A stretch of 64,000 nucleotides of DNA from Bacillota bacterium (GTDB taxonomy: Bacteria > Bacillota > Limnochordia > Limnochordales > ZCTH02-B6): positions 296,719 through 360,718 of the forward strand of contig PKQS01000008.1 of assembly GCA_017577945.1 (NCBI GenBank), written 5' to 3'. The notes beneath the pieces were generated by a model. The model ran no database searches. It worked only from the letters and a program-made list of their open reading frames with translations, and was not told where the DNA came from. The translations under genes were made by a program, and so were the position numbers. Below, piece after piece: positions 43,434 through 52,238 of this stretch. Each line of letters starts with the position of its first letter. The first letter of the stretch is position 1.

Positions 43434-44753
43434 ATGGAAAAGCATCGGCGGGTTCGCGCAGCGCAAGCCGTACGGGCGGCGTCGGCGGCGCTGACGATTC
43501 TCCTTGTGCTGGCCGGCCTTACGGCGTCCAGCTTTGCCCAAGGGCTTGTCACGGAGCCCTTGCGCGTCGGCGTCATCTTGCCGGCCCCGCGGGGCGGGGA
43601 GACGACGGCTGACGTGCTGTGGAACGCCGTGGCGGAAGCGGCCGTCAAAGGCGCCGTCATGGGCACCGAAGAGACGGCCTTCAACGCTTCGATGCTGGGC
43701 ATGGACTTTGACTCCATCATCGTCCGCGTCGGCAGCCCGGAGGAGGCGGCCGAAGCCGTCGCCCAGCTGGTGGCGGAGCACAACGTTTACGCCGTGGTCG
43801 GCGGCCTCGGCGAAGGCTTCGCGCCGGCGCTGAGCCGGGCGGCTGCCGCCCACAACGTGCTGTTTTTCAACATCGGCACGCCCGACGACTACTTGCGAAA
43901 GGAGGAGAGACGGCCGACGACGTTCCACATCGAAGCCAGCGCGGCGATGTACCTAGACGCGCTGGCGGGCTGGTTCGTCCGCGCACCGCATCGCTTCTGG
44001 TACATCGTCTATGAAGACTCGCCGGCGGGACAAGCCTTGTACGCCCGGCTGCGCTACGCGCTGACCGAGCGGCATTTCGGCGCCCGCGAGGTGGGACGCG
44101 CCGCGGTGGCGCGCGGGCAGGCCGACTACGGCTCCGTTCTGAACGCGATCCGGCGCTCCAACGCCGACCTGGTCGTCTTGCTGCTCAACGGCGAGGACCA
44201 GCTGCGCTTCCTGGAGCAGTACGCCGCGGCGCGCATCAACGTCCGCATCACGGGCTTCCCCGCGCCGGAGACCCAGACCCGCACGTTCCTCCGGCTGCTG
44301 GCGGAGCGGGCAGGCGCCGCAGACGCGGGGTACCGCTCGCTCTTGTGGGAGCCCACGCTGGACATGTACGGGGCGCGGGAGCTGAACGCCCGGTACGTGG
44401 AGCGGTGGGGCGAACCCATGGATTCCGCGGCGTGGGCGGCCTACGCCAGCATGAAGATTTTGTTCGAGGCGGTGCTGTTCGGCGGGTCGGTGCGGGCTGA
44501 GGATCTGGTGAGCTATCTGGCAAGCCCCATGGCGGTTTTCGACGTCTGGAAGGGCATCGGCACGTCGTTCCGGCCGTGGGACCACCAGCTCCGGCAGTCC
44601 TTGTACTTGGTGCGCGTGAACCAGCAAGGTCCTTCCGGCGACGATGCCCGCTCGAAGCTGAACATGGCCTTGCTGGTGGGCGAACTGCCGGCCATCTACA
44701 TGCCCGGCACGGATCCGGTGGAGCGCCTGGACCAGCTGGGCGACATCGAGTGA
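43434..44753 (+). CDS. Periplasmic-binding-type protein of the PQQ cluster
   Basis: A 439-residue exported protein (signal ALTILLVLAGLTASSFAQG) of the type I periplasmic-binding fold, in the branch that accompanies PQQ alcohol dehydrogenase ABC systems (RVGVILPAPRGGE; NVLFFNIGTPDDYLR; FHIEASAAMYLDAL). The start at 43434 has AGAGGGGGTAGCG upstream. The second domain of the gene at 47092-49164 is a close relative, so this fold occurs twice in the locus. Confidence 0.83.
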   Translation: MEKHRRVRAAQAVRAASAALTILLVLAGLTASSFAQGLVTEPLRVGVILPAPRGGETTADVLWNAVAEAAVKGAVMGTEETAFNASMLGMDFDSIIVRVGSPEEAAEAVAQLVAEHNVYAVVGGLGEGFAPALSRAAAAHNVLFFNIGTPDDYLRKEERRPTTFHIEASAAMYLDALAGWFVRAPHRFWYIVYEDSPAGQALYARLRYALTERHFGAREVGRAAVARGQADYGSVLNAIRRSNADLVVLLLNGEDQLRFLEQYAAARINVRITGFPAPETQTRTFLRLLAERAGAADAGYRSLLWEPTLDMYGARELNARYVERWGEPMDSAAWAAYASMKILFEAVLFGGSVRAEDLVSYLASPMAVFDVWKGIGTSFRPWDHQLRQSLYLVRVNQQGPSGDDARSKLNMALLVGELPAIYMPGTDPVERLDQLGDIE

Positions 44754-44848
44754 GTGCCCTTGCAGGCGGCTTGCGAGGCCGGTGGGGCGGCTGGCTGTGG
44801 GCCGCTTCTCCGGCTGGACCGAGGATCAAAGGGAGGGGACTGATCATC

Positions 44849-45910
44849 GTGCTCAAGGCTGGAACCAAGCGAGCCTCGCTGCGGCGCCGCGCGGCGTGCT
44901 GGATGCTGGCCGCGCTGCTGGTCGGCTTCGGCATCGAGCCCGTCGCGTTCGCCGCGGGCTACAACATCTACGTGTCCAACGAGTACGGCGCGAGCGTGAC
45001 GGTCATCGACGGCGCGACCGAACAAGTCATCAAGACGATCCCCCTCAACGGGCGGCCGGGCGAGGTGCGGCCGCGGGGCATGGCGGTCAGCCCGGACGGC
45101 CGGACGATTTACGTGGCGCAGAGCGACTTTTTCCCCATTCTGGAGACGCCCGAAGACCGCATCATCGCCATTGACGTGCTGACCAACGAAGTGGTGGCCG
45201 AGTACTGGGTCGGCACCAACCCGGAGCGGGTGGCCATCAGCCCGGACGGCACGCAAATTTGGGCCGCCAACGAAAACGCCGCGTTGGCGACCGGCTACGA
45301 CATTACCACCGGACAAATGATCGGTGAGTGGCGCGTCGGCGTCGAGCCGGAGGGCATCGGCGTCAGCCCCGACGGGCGCTGGGTGTACGCCACGGCCGAG
45401 ACCAGCCACACGGTGGCGGTTATCGACGTGGAAAACAAGCGGGTCGTGAAGTTCATCCTGGTGGGCAACCGCCCGCGTGACCTGGTGTTCCATCCGAACG
45501 GCACCCGGGCGTATGTGACGGCGGAAATCGGCGGCACTGTGTCCGTCATCGACGTGACGACCCACACGGTCATCGACACCATCTCGCTGGGCCTTGACTC
45601 GCGTCCGGTCGAAATCGACATCACGCCCGACGGCAAGCTGCTCTTCGTGGCCGGCGGCGGCACCAGCGCGGTGTACGTCATCGACACGGAGACCCACGAG
45701 ATCGTCAGCGTCATCAAGGAACGCATGGGCCGCCGTCCTTGGGGTGTCGCGGTGAGTCCCGACGGGACGCGGGTGTACACGGCCGACGGGCTGTCGGACA
45801 CCGTGTCCGTCATCGACGTGGGTTGCTTGTGCGTTGTGAATACCATTTCGGTCGGCCGCGGGCCGCACTCTGTGAAGATCGGGGTGATTCCGAATGAAGA
45901 GAACAACTAA
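44849..45910 (+). CDS. YVTN-type beta-propeller protein of the PQQ cluster
   Basis: A 353-residue exported protein. GGGAGGGG ten bases before the GTG at 44849 sets the start; the signal peptide ends VAFAAG. Seven blades of the YVTN/cytochrome d1-like type follow (NIYVSNEYGASVTVIDGAT; RPWGVAVSPDGTRVYTAD). It matches the beta-propeller proteins linked to PQQ catabolic clusters. It probably works outside the membrane next to the dehydrogenase. It overlaps the next gene by 17 bp. Confidence 0.85.
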   Translation: MLKAGTKRASLRRRAACWMLAALLVGFGIEPVAFAAGYNIYVSNEYGASVTVIDGATEQVIKTIPLNGRPGEVRPRGMAVSPDGRTIYVAQSDFFPILETPEDRIIAIDVLTNEVVAEYWVGTNPERVAISPDGTQIWAANENAALATGYDITTGQMIGEWRVGVEPEGIGVSPDGRWVYATAETSHTVAVIDVENKRVVKFILVGNRPRDLVFHPNGTRAYVTAEIGGTVSVIDVTTHTVIDTISLGLDSRPVEIDITPDGKLLFVAGGGTSAVYVIDTETHEIVSVIKERMGRRPWGVAVSPDGTRVYTADGLSDTVSVIDVGCLCVVNTISVGRGPHSVKIGVIPNEENN

Positions 45911-46970
45911 GGCTTTCGCTCGTCCGAACCTGGCGCTGGCGGCGGTGGTGGTGGTCGCCGGGCTCTTGCTGGGCGCGCCAACGGCTTCTGCACAGTACAT
46001 TTACAATCCGTTCTTTGATTACACCGTGGCCGTGGGCCATGCGCACGCGGCGGAAATCATCGGGATTCGCCTGGCTGCGCTGGCGGCGTATGACGGTGAC
46101 GATCTGGACGGCCTGTTGGAGCAGACCGAGAAGGTGCTGACGCGGGAATTCCCGCGCCTGGCCGGCAGCCTGCGTCTCGTGGCGCCGGGGTTGGCGGCGG
46201 ATCTGTACGAGGCTCTTGAGGAAGTGCTGGAGCTGGCGGAAGAGGAAGAGTACGATGAGTTGCCGGCGGCCATTACTCGGGCGCGGCAGCTGGCCCGGGC
46301 GGCGTACGCAGCGTTGGTGCCCGTGGAGGTGGCCGAGCGTCCCGAATTCGTGGCCGCGGTGGCGGCGCTGCTGATGCTGGCCGATGACGGTGTCGCCGAG
46401 GGCTTCGAGGACGCCGTGGAGGCCGAGGACGAAGACGACATTTACGAGTACTCCAACGGGTGGGCCGCGTTCCAGCGGGTGAAGCAGCTGTGGGCCAACC
46501 TGCGGCCGCTGGCCTCCGAGGCGCAGGCCGCCGAGATTGAGTTGGCGCTGGCCCGCATCGAGGAGCTGTATCCGTCCGTGACGCCGCCGGACCTGCAAGG
46601 CGCGGATCCGGAAGGCGTGGAAGACCCGGGCCGCCAGTTCGTCTCTACGCTCGAGGGCGTGGTGCAGGCGTACTTGTACCCTGAGCGCGAGCTGGGCCGG
46701 GTCGCCGCCACCGTGGCGGACTTGGTCGCGGATGGGCGGGCGGCGTACGAGGCGGGCCTAACGGAGCTGGCCTTGGAGCGGGTCCTGCTGGCGCAGTTCT
46801 TCTACAGGGAGAATCTGCGGCGGCTGTTCGACCTGATCGTGCCCGAGGCGCACGCGCAGATTACGGAGGCCTTCGAGGCCCTGGCGGAGGACGTCGAGGC
46901 AGCCGGCGTTGCGACCTTCGACCGCCTGCTGCAGGCGCTGGACGAGGGCCGTCTCCTCCTCGGCCTGTAA
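45894..46970 (+). CDS. Exported acidic helical protein of the PQQ cluster, function unknown
   Basis: A 358-residue protein: signal peptide ending PTASAQ, then almost entirely helical and very acidic (AEEEEYDEL; EAEDEDDIYEY). It has the look of imelysin/EfeO-type or four-helix metal-binding proteins but no family can be named. A conserved-looking start (YIYNPFFDYTVAVGHAHAAE) carries two His. It is the last gene of the plus-strand run and is followed at once by a strong terminator. Confidence 0.7.
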   Translation: MKRTTKAFARPNLALAAVVVVAGLLLGAPTASAQYIYNPFFDYTVAVGHAHAAEIIGIRLAALAAYDGDDLDGLLEQTEKVLTREFPRLAGSLRLVAPGLAADLYEALEEVLELAEEEEYDELPAAITRARQLARAAYAALVPVEVAERPEFVAAVAALLMLADDGVAEGFEDAVEAEDEDDIYEYSNGWAAFQRVKQLWANLRPLASEAQAAEIELALARIEELYPSVTPPDLQGADPEGVEDPGRQFVSTLEGVVQAYLYPERELGRVAATVADLVADGRAAYEAGLTELALERVLLAQFFYRENLRRLFDLIVPEAHAQITEAFEALAEDVEAAGVATFDRLLQALDEGRLLLGL

Positions 46971-47000
46971 GGGCGGCGAGCACAAAAGGCAAAAAACATG

Positions 47001-47031
47001 GGCGGCGGGGAACTCCCCGCCGCCTTTTTTT
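47001..47031 (+). terminator. Terminator of the 39000-46970 operon
   Basis: GGCGGCGGGG and CCCCGCCGCC form a 10-bp stem with loop AACT, followed by seven T. Confidence 0.92.
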
Positions 47032-47091
47032 GGAACTCTCGCCGCACGTGTCCGAGACGACGGAGCCGAAAGGAGGCCGCCGGAAAGCAGC

Positions 47092-49164
47092 TTAGCGCGC
47101 CGCCTCCGCCGCCTCCGTCGCAGCCGCCTCCTGGCCGTACACGCCGTCGTCCGGCGGCAGTTGCGTCAACACCCGAGCAAACTCGACGCGACTGAAAACG
47201 TTCAGGACGTCCCATTGCGCGTCCGGGCGCGCTTGAACGACGTAGAGAGGCTGGTAGAGCTGGTGATCATCCCGGCCGAAAAACAGCGGCTGACCCTTGT
47301 TGAGCTCGAAGGTCGTGCTCGGGTCCTCGAGGTACGCGATTAGGGTCTCAGCGTCTTTCGCTCCCGTGGCGGCCGTGGCCTGGTGCAGGATGCGCACGGC
47401 TTGGTACGCCGCCCATCCGCTGGGATCCATGGGGTTGGCCGAACGGCCGATGAAGCGGAGATTCAGCTGGTCCGCTCCGTCCTCTGCCAGCGTCGTATCC
47501 CACAAGGCCACGCGTGCCGCCATGCCCATGGCGTCGTAGCGCAGCAACGCCGCGGCCAGGTAGTCACGGGTTTGCGTGACGGGGTCCGGGTAGGGCGCCA
47601 CGTCGATGGACAGCCCGAGACCGCCCATTTGCGCCAGAAACGCCATCTGATCCACGGCCCGCAGCAGGACCAGAATGACGTCGGCGCCGGACTTTTCCGC
47701 CGCGTTCAGCTCGTTGAGGTACACCGGCTGCTCCACGGCTACCGCGGCCGTGCCGACCACCGTCGCCTCGGGCGCCCGCGAAGCGATGGCCCTGAGCGCT
47801 CGCTCCAGCAGCGCGCGGCCTTCGCCGGTGTCTTCATAGACGATAAACCACCGGCGATGGCCCAGGCTGTTGTGCCAGTCCACCAGCGCATCCAGGTACA
47901 TCCCGCCGCTGGCCTCGACGTGGAACGTATACCGGCCCGCCCGCTCACGGAGCAGCAAATCCGGCGATCCGATATTCAGGAACGGAATTTGGTACTTTTC
48001 CGCGACCTCCGCCAGCACTTCGGCTTGGCCGTACCCGATGCCGCCGACGATGGCGTGGACCTTCTCCAGGAGAACCAGCCGCTCAGCCGCCCGGCGAGCC
48101 GCTTCCGGGCTCGGTGACGAGGCGAGCAGGATCTTGATTTCCGGCCCGCCGGTCGCGCCGGCTCCGAAGCGCAAGTCTGCCGCCATCAGCGCCCCGACTC
48201 GGGCCGCTTCGCCGACGATATCGAACAGGGACGCTGCGTTGGTGCTCCTGCCCGTGCGTGTCGGAATGACGACGCCGATGCGCAGAGGCTCTTCGGTTTC
48301 CGGCGCCGACGCCAGCCGCACCGTGGGCCGGGGCGTAAACGACAACGGCACGCCGTATTCTTGCAGGACCGCCTGAATCTCGTCCCAGCGATTGGCGATG
48401 GCGACGTTCAGGCGGTCGCGCAGCGCTTCGTCGCCCGGCCGCACCGCCATGGTGATGGGCACGCTCATGAACGTCGTCGGCGGTTCAAACTCAGGCGTGA
48501 TGGGGACGATCTTCAATTCGGCTTCGGCAAACTTGGCAAAGTAGCCGGCCACGGGGCCGAAGACGATGCCGACGTCGACTTCGCCGCGGACCACGGCCTC
48601 CACCAGGTCCGCCAGCCGATCCGGCGTGCCCGTGCGGCTGCCGTACGCCATGGAGACGTTCTCAACGATGCCACGGTTCAGCAACGCTTCGTGCGGAGGA
48701 ATGCCGGGGCTGTGCACGCCGATGCGCAGCGTCCGCAGCAGGGGGTCGTCCAACGACTCGATGTCAAAGCCGGCGTCGGCGCGATACACGAAGACGTACG
48801 GGCTGCGATAGTAGGTGATCGTCGTCAGCAAGTCACTGAAACCGTCTTGGACGCCCAGCAGCACGTCGCAATGGCCTTCGCGGAGGCGATACCGGATCAT
48901 GTCGGGATTGAAGAAGTGCCAGTCGTAGCGAAGGGTAGCCCCCAGCTCATCGGCCAAGATTTCCGCGATCCGGTTTTCGAACCCGGTCTCATCCGCGCTC
49001 GTAAAGGGAAGGCTCATCGGGTCCGCGCAGATGACCAGCTCCCACGTGGGGCGTTCGGACGCCGCACCCGTGCCCCAAGCGACGAAGACCAGCGTCATAA
49101 CCAGCAGAGCGGCCGCCACGAGCCGCAATATGGACCAGTGAAGGGGTCTCGGCAGTAGCGTCAT
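47092..49164 (-). CDS. XoxJ-like binding domain fused to a type I periplasmic-binding domain
   Basis: A 690-residue exported protein, start set by AGGAGG before the ATG at 49164. Residues about 35-285 match the quinoprotein-dehydrogenase-associated binding proteins (XoxJ/MoxJ: VICADPMSLPFTS, ENRIAEILADELG, GHCDVLLGV, TITYYRSPYVFVYR). Residues about 295-670 are a second, unrelated binding fold close to the 43434-44753 protein (IPFLNIGSPDLLL). In other bacteria these are separate proteins. XoxJ-type proteins are thought to help activate or load PQQ dehydrogenases. It follows the dehydrogenase gene behind a terminator. Confidence 0.85.
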   Translation of the reverse strand: MTLLPRPLHWSILRLVAAALLVMTLVFVAWGTGAASERPTWELVICADPMSLPFTSADETGFENRIAEILADELGATLRYDWHFFNPDMIRYRLREGHCDVLLGVQDGFSDLLTTITYYRSPYVFVYRADAGFDIESLDDPLLRTLRIGVHSPGIPPHEALLNRGIVENVSMAYGSRTGTPDRLADLVEAVVRGEVDVGIVFGPVAGYFAKFAEAELKIVPITPEFEPPTTFMSVPITMAVRPGDEALRDRLNVAIANRWDEIQAVLQEYGVPLSFTPRPTVRLASAPETEEPLRIGVVIPTRTGRSTNAASLFDIVGEAARVGALMAADLRFGAGATGGPEIKILLASSPSPEAARRAAERLVLLEKVHAIVGGIGYGQAEVLAEVAEKYQIPFLNIGSPDLLLRERAGRYTFHVEASGGMYLDALVDWHNSLGHRRWFIVYEDTGEGRALLERALRAIASRAPEATVVGTAAVAVEQPVYLNELNAAEKSGADVILVLLRAVDQMAFLAQMGGLGLSIDVAPYPDPVTQTRDYLAAALLRYDAMGMAARVALWDTTLAEDGADQLNLRFIGRSANPMDPSGWAAYQAVRILHQATAATGAKDAETLIAYLEDPSTTFELNKGQPLFFGRDDHQLYQPLYVVQARPDAQWDVLNVFSRVEFARVLTQLPPDDGVYGQEAAATEAAEAAR

Positions 49165-49211
49165 GGTCGAATCCTCCTGCGTCTTAGCACCCATGTTCCG
49201 CCTACGGCGGC

Positions 49212-49252
49212 GAAAAAAGGGCAAGGCTCCGGGCGTGGCCCGGAGCCTTGCC
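49212..49252 (-). terminator. Terminator behind the quinoprotein gene
   Basis: A 15-bp perfect stem GGCAAGGCTCCGGGC (49220-49234) with its complement (49238-49252), loop of three; on the minus strand it runs into TTTTTT. It partly separates the dehydrogenase gene from the XoxJ-like fusion gene. Confidence 0.85.
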
Positions 49253-49265
49253 GTTCAACCTCAGC

Positions 49266-51056
49266 TCACGGCAAGCCGAACACGTACAGCGTCGTGCCGG
49301 CCCTGCGGTACCGGGCCGCCGCGTCAGGCGCCGTGTCCGGGGTGACCGGCTCGTTGTTCGGAGCGCGGCTGGTGATCACGGCGATGTACTGCTTGCCGTC
49401 GGGACCGAGGTAGCTCACCGGCGCGCCGCGGAAGTCGCCGCCCGTACGGAACGTCCACAGGACCTCGCCCGTGCGGGCGTCAACGGCCCGGAAGATGCCC
49501 TGGTCCGTGCCGCCGAACACCAGGTTGCCCGCCGTCACCATGATGGGCTTGGCGTCGTCGGTGGAGTAGGAGGGCAGGCCCCACACCTTCTCCAGCGTCA
49601 CCGGGTTCCACGCCTGCAGCTCGCCGCGCCAGCCGCCCTCGCCCACCTGGTTGTCGGTGGCCCGGAACAGCGTATAGTTCTGGCCCGGCACGTACTCGCC
49701 TTCCAGACCCTCAAAGCGAGCGCAGTTGTTCTGGGCCTGGAAGTAGATGAGACCGGTCACCGGCGAGTAAGCGTCGTTGAACCAGTTGTTGCCGGCGATG
49801 AAGGGGCAGACCAATTCTTCAGTCGGGATGCCGGTGTAGACGAGCGTCTTCTCATTATAGATGGGCCGGCCGGTCTCCATATCAATGCCGTGAGCCCAGG
49901 TCACCGTCGTGTACGGCACCGGCTCGAGCAAGATTTCGCCCGTCGTCCGGTCGAACACGTAGATGAACCCGTTGCGGGCCGGCTTGACCAGCGCCTTGCG
50001 CAGCTGGCCGTTGATCTCCAGGTCGATGACGAACGCCTGGCCAGGCTCGTCAAAGTCCCACTGATCCTGAGGTGTGTAGGAGTACGCCCAGATCAGTTCG
50101 CCGGTCGTCGCGTCACGCGCCATCTCCGAGGCGCAGTACTTGTTGGTGTACTGCTCCAGGCCCGGCGCCGTGGCAGGATCGCGACGATAGTCCGGGTTCC
50201 ACGGAGCGCAGTTGGACGTGCCGTAGAAGAACAGGTTCGTCTCGGGGTCGTACGTGAAGTAGCCCCAGGCCGTGCCGCCGCCGAGCTTCCACGAGTCGCC
50301 GTACCAGGTGGTAACGCCCGGGTTCGGCACCTTGTCGTCGTCATAGTACGGCCGGAAGCGCGGCCCGATGCCCATCTCCTCGGCCGGGCCGGTGTTGTAG
50401 TACTTCCACTTCAGCTCGCCCGTGTTGATGTCGTAGGCCGCGACCCAGCCGCGAATGCCGCGCTCGCCGCCCTCGTTGCCGATGATGACGTTGTCGCCCA
50501 CCACCAGCGGAGCCGTGGTCGTCGTCTCCGTGATGCTGAGGTCGACGACGTCCACGCGCCAGACGGGCTGGCCGGTCTCGGCGTCAACGGCAAACAGCTG
50601 ACCGTCCAGCGTATTGAAGAAGATCTTGCCCTCCGCGTAGGTCATGCCGCGCGTTTGCGCGCCGCAGCACGCCTTCGCCTGTTCCAGGCCGGGCATCTCG
50701 GGCTGGAACACCCACTTGATGTAGCCGTCCTGAGTCAGGTCAAGGGCGATCAGGGTATTGGGCTTCGGCGTCAGGATGTACATCGTGTCGCCGACGACAA
50801 GCGGCGGCGCTTCCAACGAGTCCGTGACGCCGATTTGGAAGGTCCACTTGACCTGCAGGTTGGCGACGTTCTCCGTGTTGATCTGGTCCAGCGGGCTGAA
50901 GTTCCAGCCGTGGTAGCCGCCGTTCACCATGGGCCACTGCCCGGGCTGCTGCTGCAGCCGCAGCAAGTCCTCATTGGCGAACGCGGCCTGGGCGGCGAAC
51001 AGCAGAACCCCGAGCACGGCAACGAAGCTGATGCGCCACGCCTTTCCGTTGAGCAT
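49266..51056 (-). CDS. PQQ-dependent alcohol dehydrogenase with lanthanide-type active site
   Basis: A 596-residue exported quinoprotein (signal FVAVLGVLLFAAQAAFA) with an eight-bladed propeller (W-motifs such as GQPVWRVDV). Landmarks of methanol/ethanol dehydrogenases: vicinal Cys130-Cys131 (KACCGAQ), PQQ/metal Glu in GGERGIRGW, Trp in GGGTAWGY, Asn in GTSNCAPWN, catalytic Asp334 and Arg in KPARNGF. Asp336, two after the catalytic Asp (QWDFDEPG), is the extra ligand found in lanthanide enzymes (XoxF, ExaF/PedH) and absent from calcium ones. AAAGGAGG lies 13 bases before the ATG. The alcohol oxidised is not known. Confidence 0.9.
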   Translation of the reverse strand: MLNGKAWRISFVAVLGVLLFAAQAAFANEDLLRLQQQPGQWPMVNGGYHGWNFSPLDQINTENVANLQVKWTFQIGVTDSLEAPPLVVGDTMYILTPKPNTLIALDLTQDGYIKWVFQPEMPGLEQAKACCGAQTRGMTYAEGKIFFNTLDGQLFAVDAETGQPVWRVDVVDLSITETTTTAPLVVGDNVIIGNEGGERGIRGWVAAYDINTGELKWKYYNTGPAEEMGIGPRFRPYYDDDKVPNPGVTTWYGDSWKLGGGTAWGYFTYDPETNLFFYGTSNCAPWNPDYRRDPATAPGLEQYTNKYCASEMARDATTGELIWAYSYTPQDQWDFDEPGQAFVIDLEINGQLRKALVKPARNGFIYVFDRTTGEILLEPVPYTTVTWAHGIDMETGRPIYNEKTLVYTGIPTEELVCPFIAGNNWFNDAYSPVTGLIYFQAQNNCARFEGLEGEYVPGQNYTLFRATDNQVGEGGWRGELQAWNPVTLEKVWGLPSYSTDDAKPIMVTAGNLVFGGTDQGIFRAVDARTGEVLWTFRTGGDFRGAPVSYLGPDGKQYIAVITSRAPNNEPVTPDTAPDAAARYRRAGTTLYVFGLP

Positions 51057-51101
51057 GTTGAACGCACGACCTCCTTTGCGCAGTATTCACTCGGGGCCGG
51101 A

Positions 51102-51866
51102 TTACCGCGCCTCGGCCACCTGCTCTTCAACGATGGGGCCGAACGTGTTGCCCCAGGAGTTCCGGATGAACGTGGCAACGGCCGCGATCTCTTCGTCCGT
51201 CAGGCGATTGCGCCACGCCGGCATGCCGTGATCCGGGAAGCCGTCCAGGATCATCGGAATGACCATGTCGTTGCGCGCCAGCGCACTGTTGCCGGCAAAG
51301 GCCGGGCCGATGCCGCCCTGACCCTGATCGCCGTGGCACACCGCGCAGTTGCGCGCGAAGACTTGCCGCCCCAGCTCCATCAGCTGGTTCATCTTTTGCG
51401 GATCGACTTGCGCTGTTGCCGGAAGTTCTTCGCGCACGGGTTCACCGGACGGAGAGAGCAGGAAGAAGGCATTGCCCAGCCGCTGGCCGCGGATGTCTCC
51501 CGGCTGCGAGTCGCGGCTGGAGCGGTACAGGGGCCAGCCGTTGTACGTGACCTGAACGGTGCCGTCGTCCCGCACGATGGTGCCAATCAGGGCGGGGTTG
51601 ACGCCTTCACCGGCCACGACCTCGCCTTCCGCCAGCAGCGGCGGCCAGTTGCGAGTGCAGACCCCAGTGCAGTTGCTGATGCTTCCGTCCTCACCGACCG
51701 TGTCCTGGGTATACACGTAGAGGCTGTACCCCTCGCCGTCGGTGAGGATCATCCCGTAGCGGGGATTGAACGTGACTTGCAAGACGCTGCTCTGCGCGCC
51801 CGCCACGGCGCTCGCAAGGACAAGCACCAGGGTCAACGCAGCGAGCAGTACAAGACGCTTGCGCAT
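51102..51866 (-). CDS. Cytochrome c with N-terminal secreted-repeat domain
   Basis: A 254-residue exported protein. GGGAGG precedes the ATG at 51866; signal peptide LTLVLVLASAVAGAQ. Residues 30-140 match the lipoprotein/secreted-repeat domain (SLYVYTQDT, CTGVCTRNWPPLL). Residues 160-250 are a class I cytochrome c with heme site Cys174-Ala-Val-Cys177-His178 and a distal Met in HGMPAWRN. It is directly upstream of the quinoprotein gene and is the likely electron acceptor. The fusion is not a common one. Confidence 0.87.
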   Translation of the reverse strand: MRKRLVLLAALTLVLVLASAVAGAQSSVLQVTFNPRYGMILTDGEGYSLYVYTQDTVGEDGSISNCTGVCTRNWPPLLAEGEVVAGEGVNPALIGTIVRDDGTVQVTYNGWPLYRSSRDSQPGDIRGQRLGNAFFLLSPSGEPVREELPATAQVDPQKMNQLMELGRQVFARNCAVCHGDQGQGGIGPAFAGNSALARNDMVIPMILDGFPDHGMPAWRNRLTDEEIAAVATFIRNSWGNTFGPIVEEQVAEAR

Positions 51867-52238
51867 GGCAACCTCCCTCATTTGTGCGACGCAACTGGTG
51901 GTGTGATGGGTGCTGGAACGTTGACGCCGCCCGCCGCAACCCCCCGAAAGGCGGGACTGTCTCGCCACCTCCTTGTGAACAGTCTTAAGGATCGGCAAGA
52001 GCCGACTCAGATCGGGGATGGCATGGGCTGCCAGAATTGCCCACGGCGGGAAGCTATATTCGATGTCCCAGGGCAATCATCCTTCTTTCATGTGGGCGAA
52101 TTATGGATACGAGCAGGGACAGTTGTCTTATGCATGGGGGAAAGATGACCATCTCGTCCGCGAACTCGCCCGGCGGCGTCCTGGACCCCCCGGCGCTTAC
52201 GCGTTACACTGGAAAGGAACGGACAAGGAGGGTATCCG
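51867..52238. other. 372-bp divergent region between cytochrome c and aldo/keto reductase genes
   Basis: No gene seen. TACACT at about 52205 could be the -10 of the reductase gene, without a good -35. On the minus strand TTGCCC and TATAGC near 52058-52075 are only 12 bases apart and do not make a standard promoter. A direct control element for the dehydrogenase operon is not evident. Confidence 0.4.

Noticed and set aside
49248..52148. A 966-residue plus-strand open frame opposite the quinoprotein and cytochrome genes
   Set aside because: It is the antisense shadow of two well-supported genes, rich in Arg/His/Val as expected from GC-rich complement, with no ribosome site or domain.
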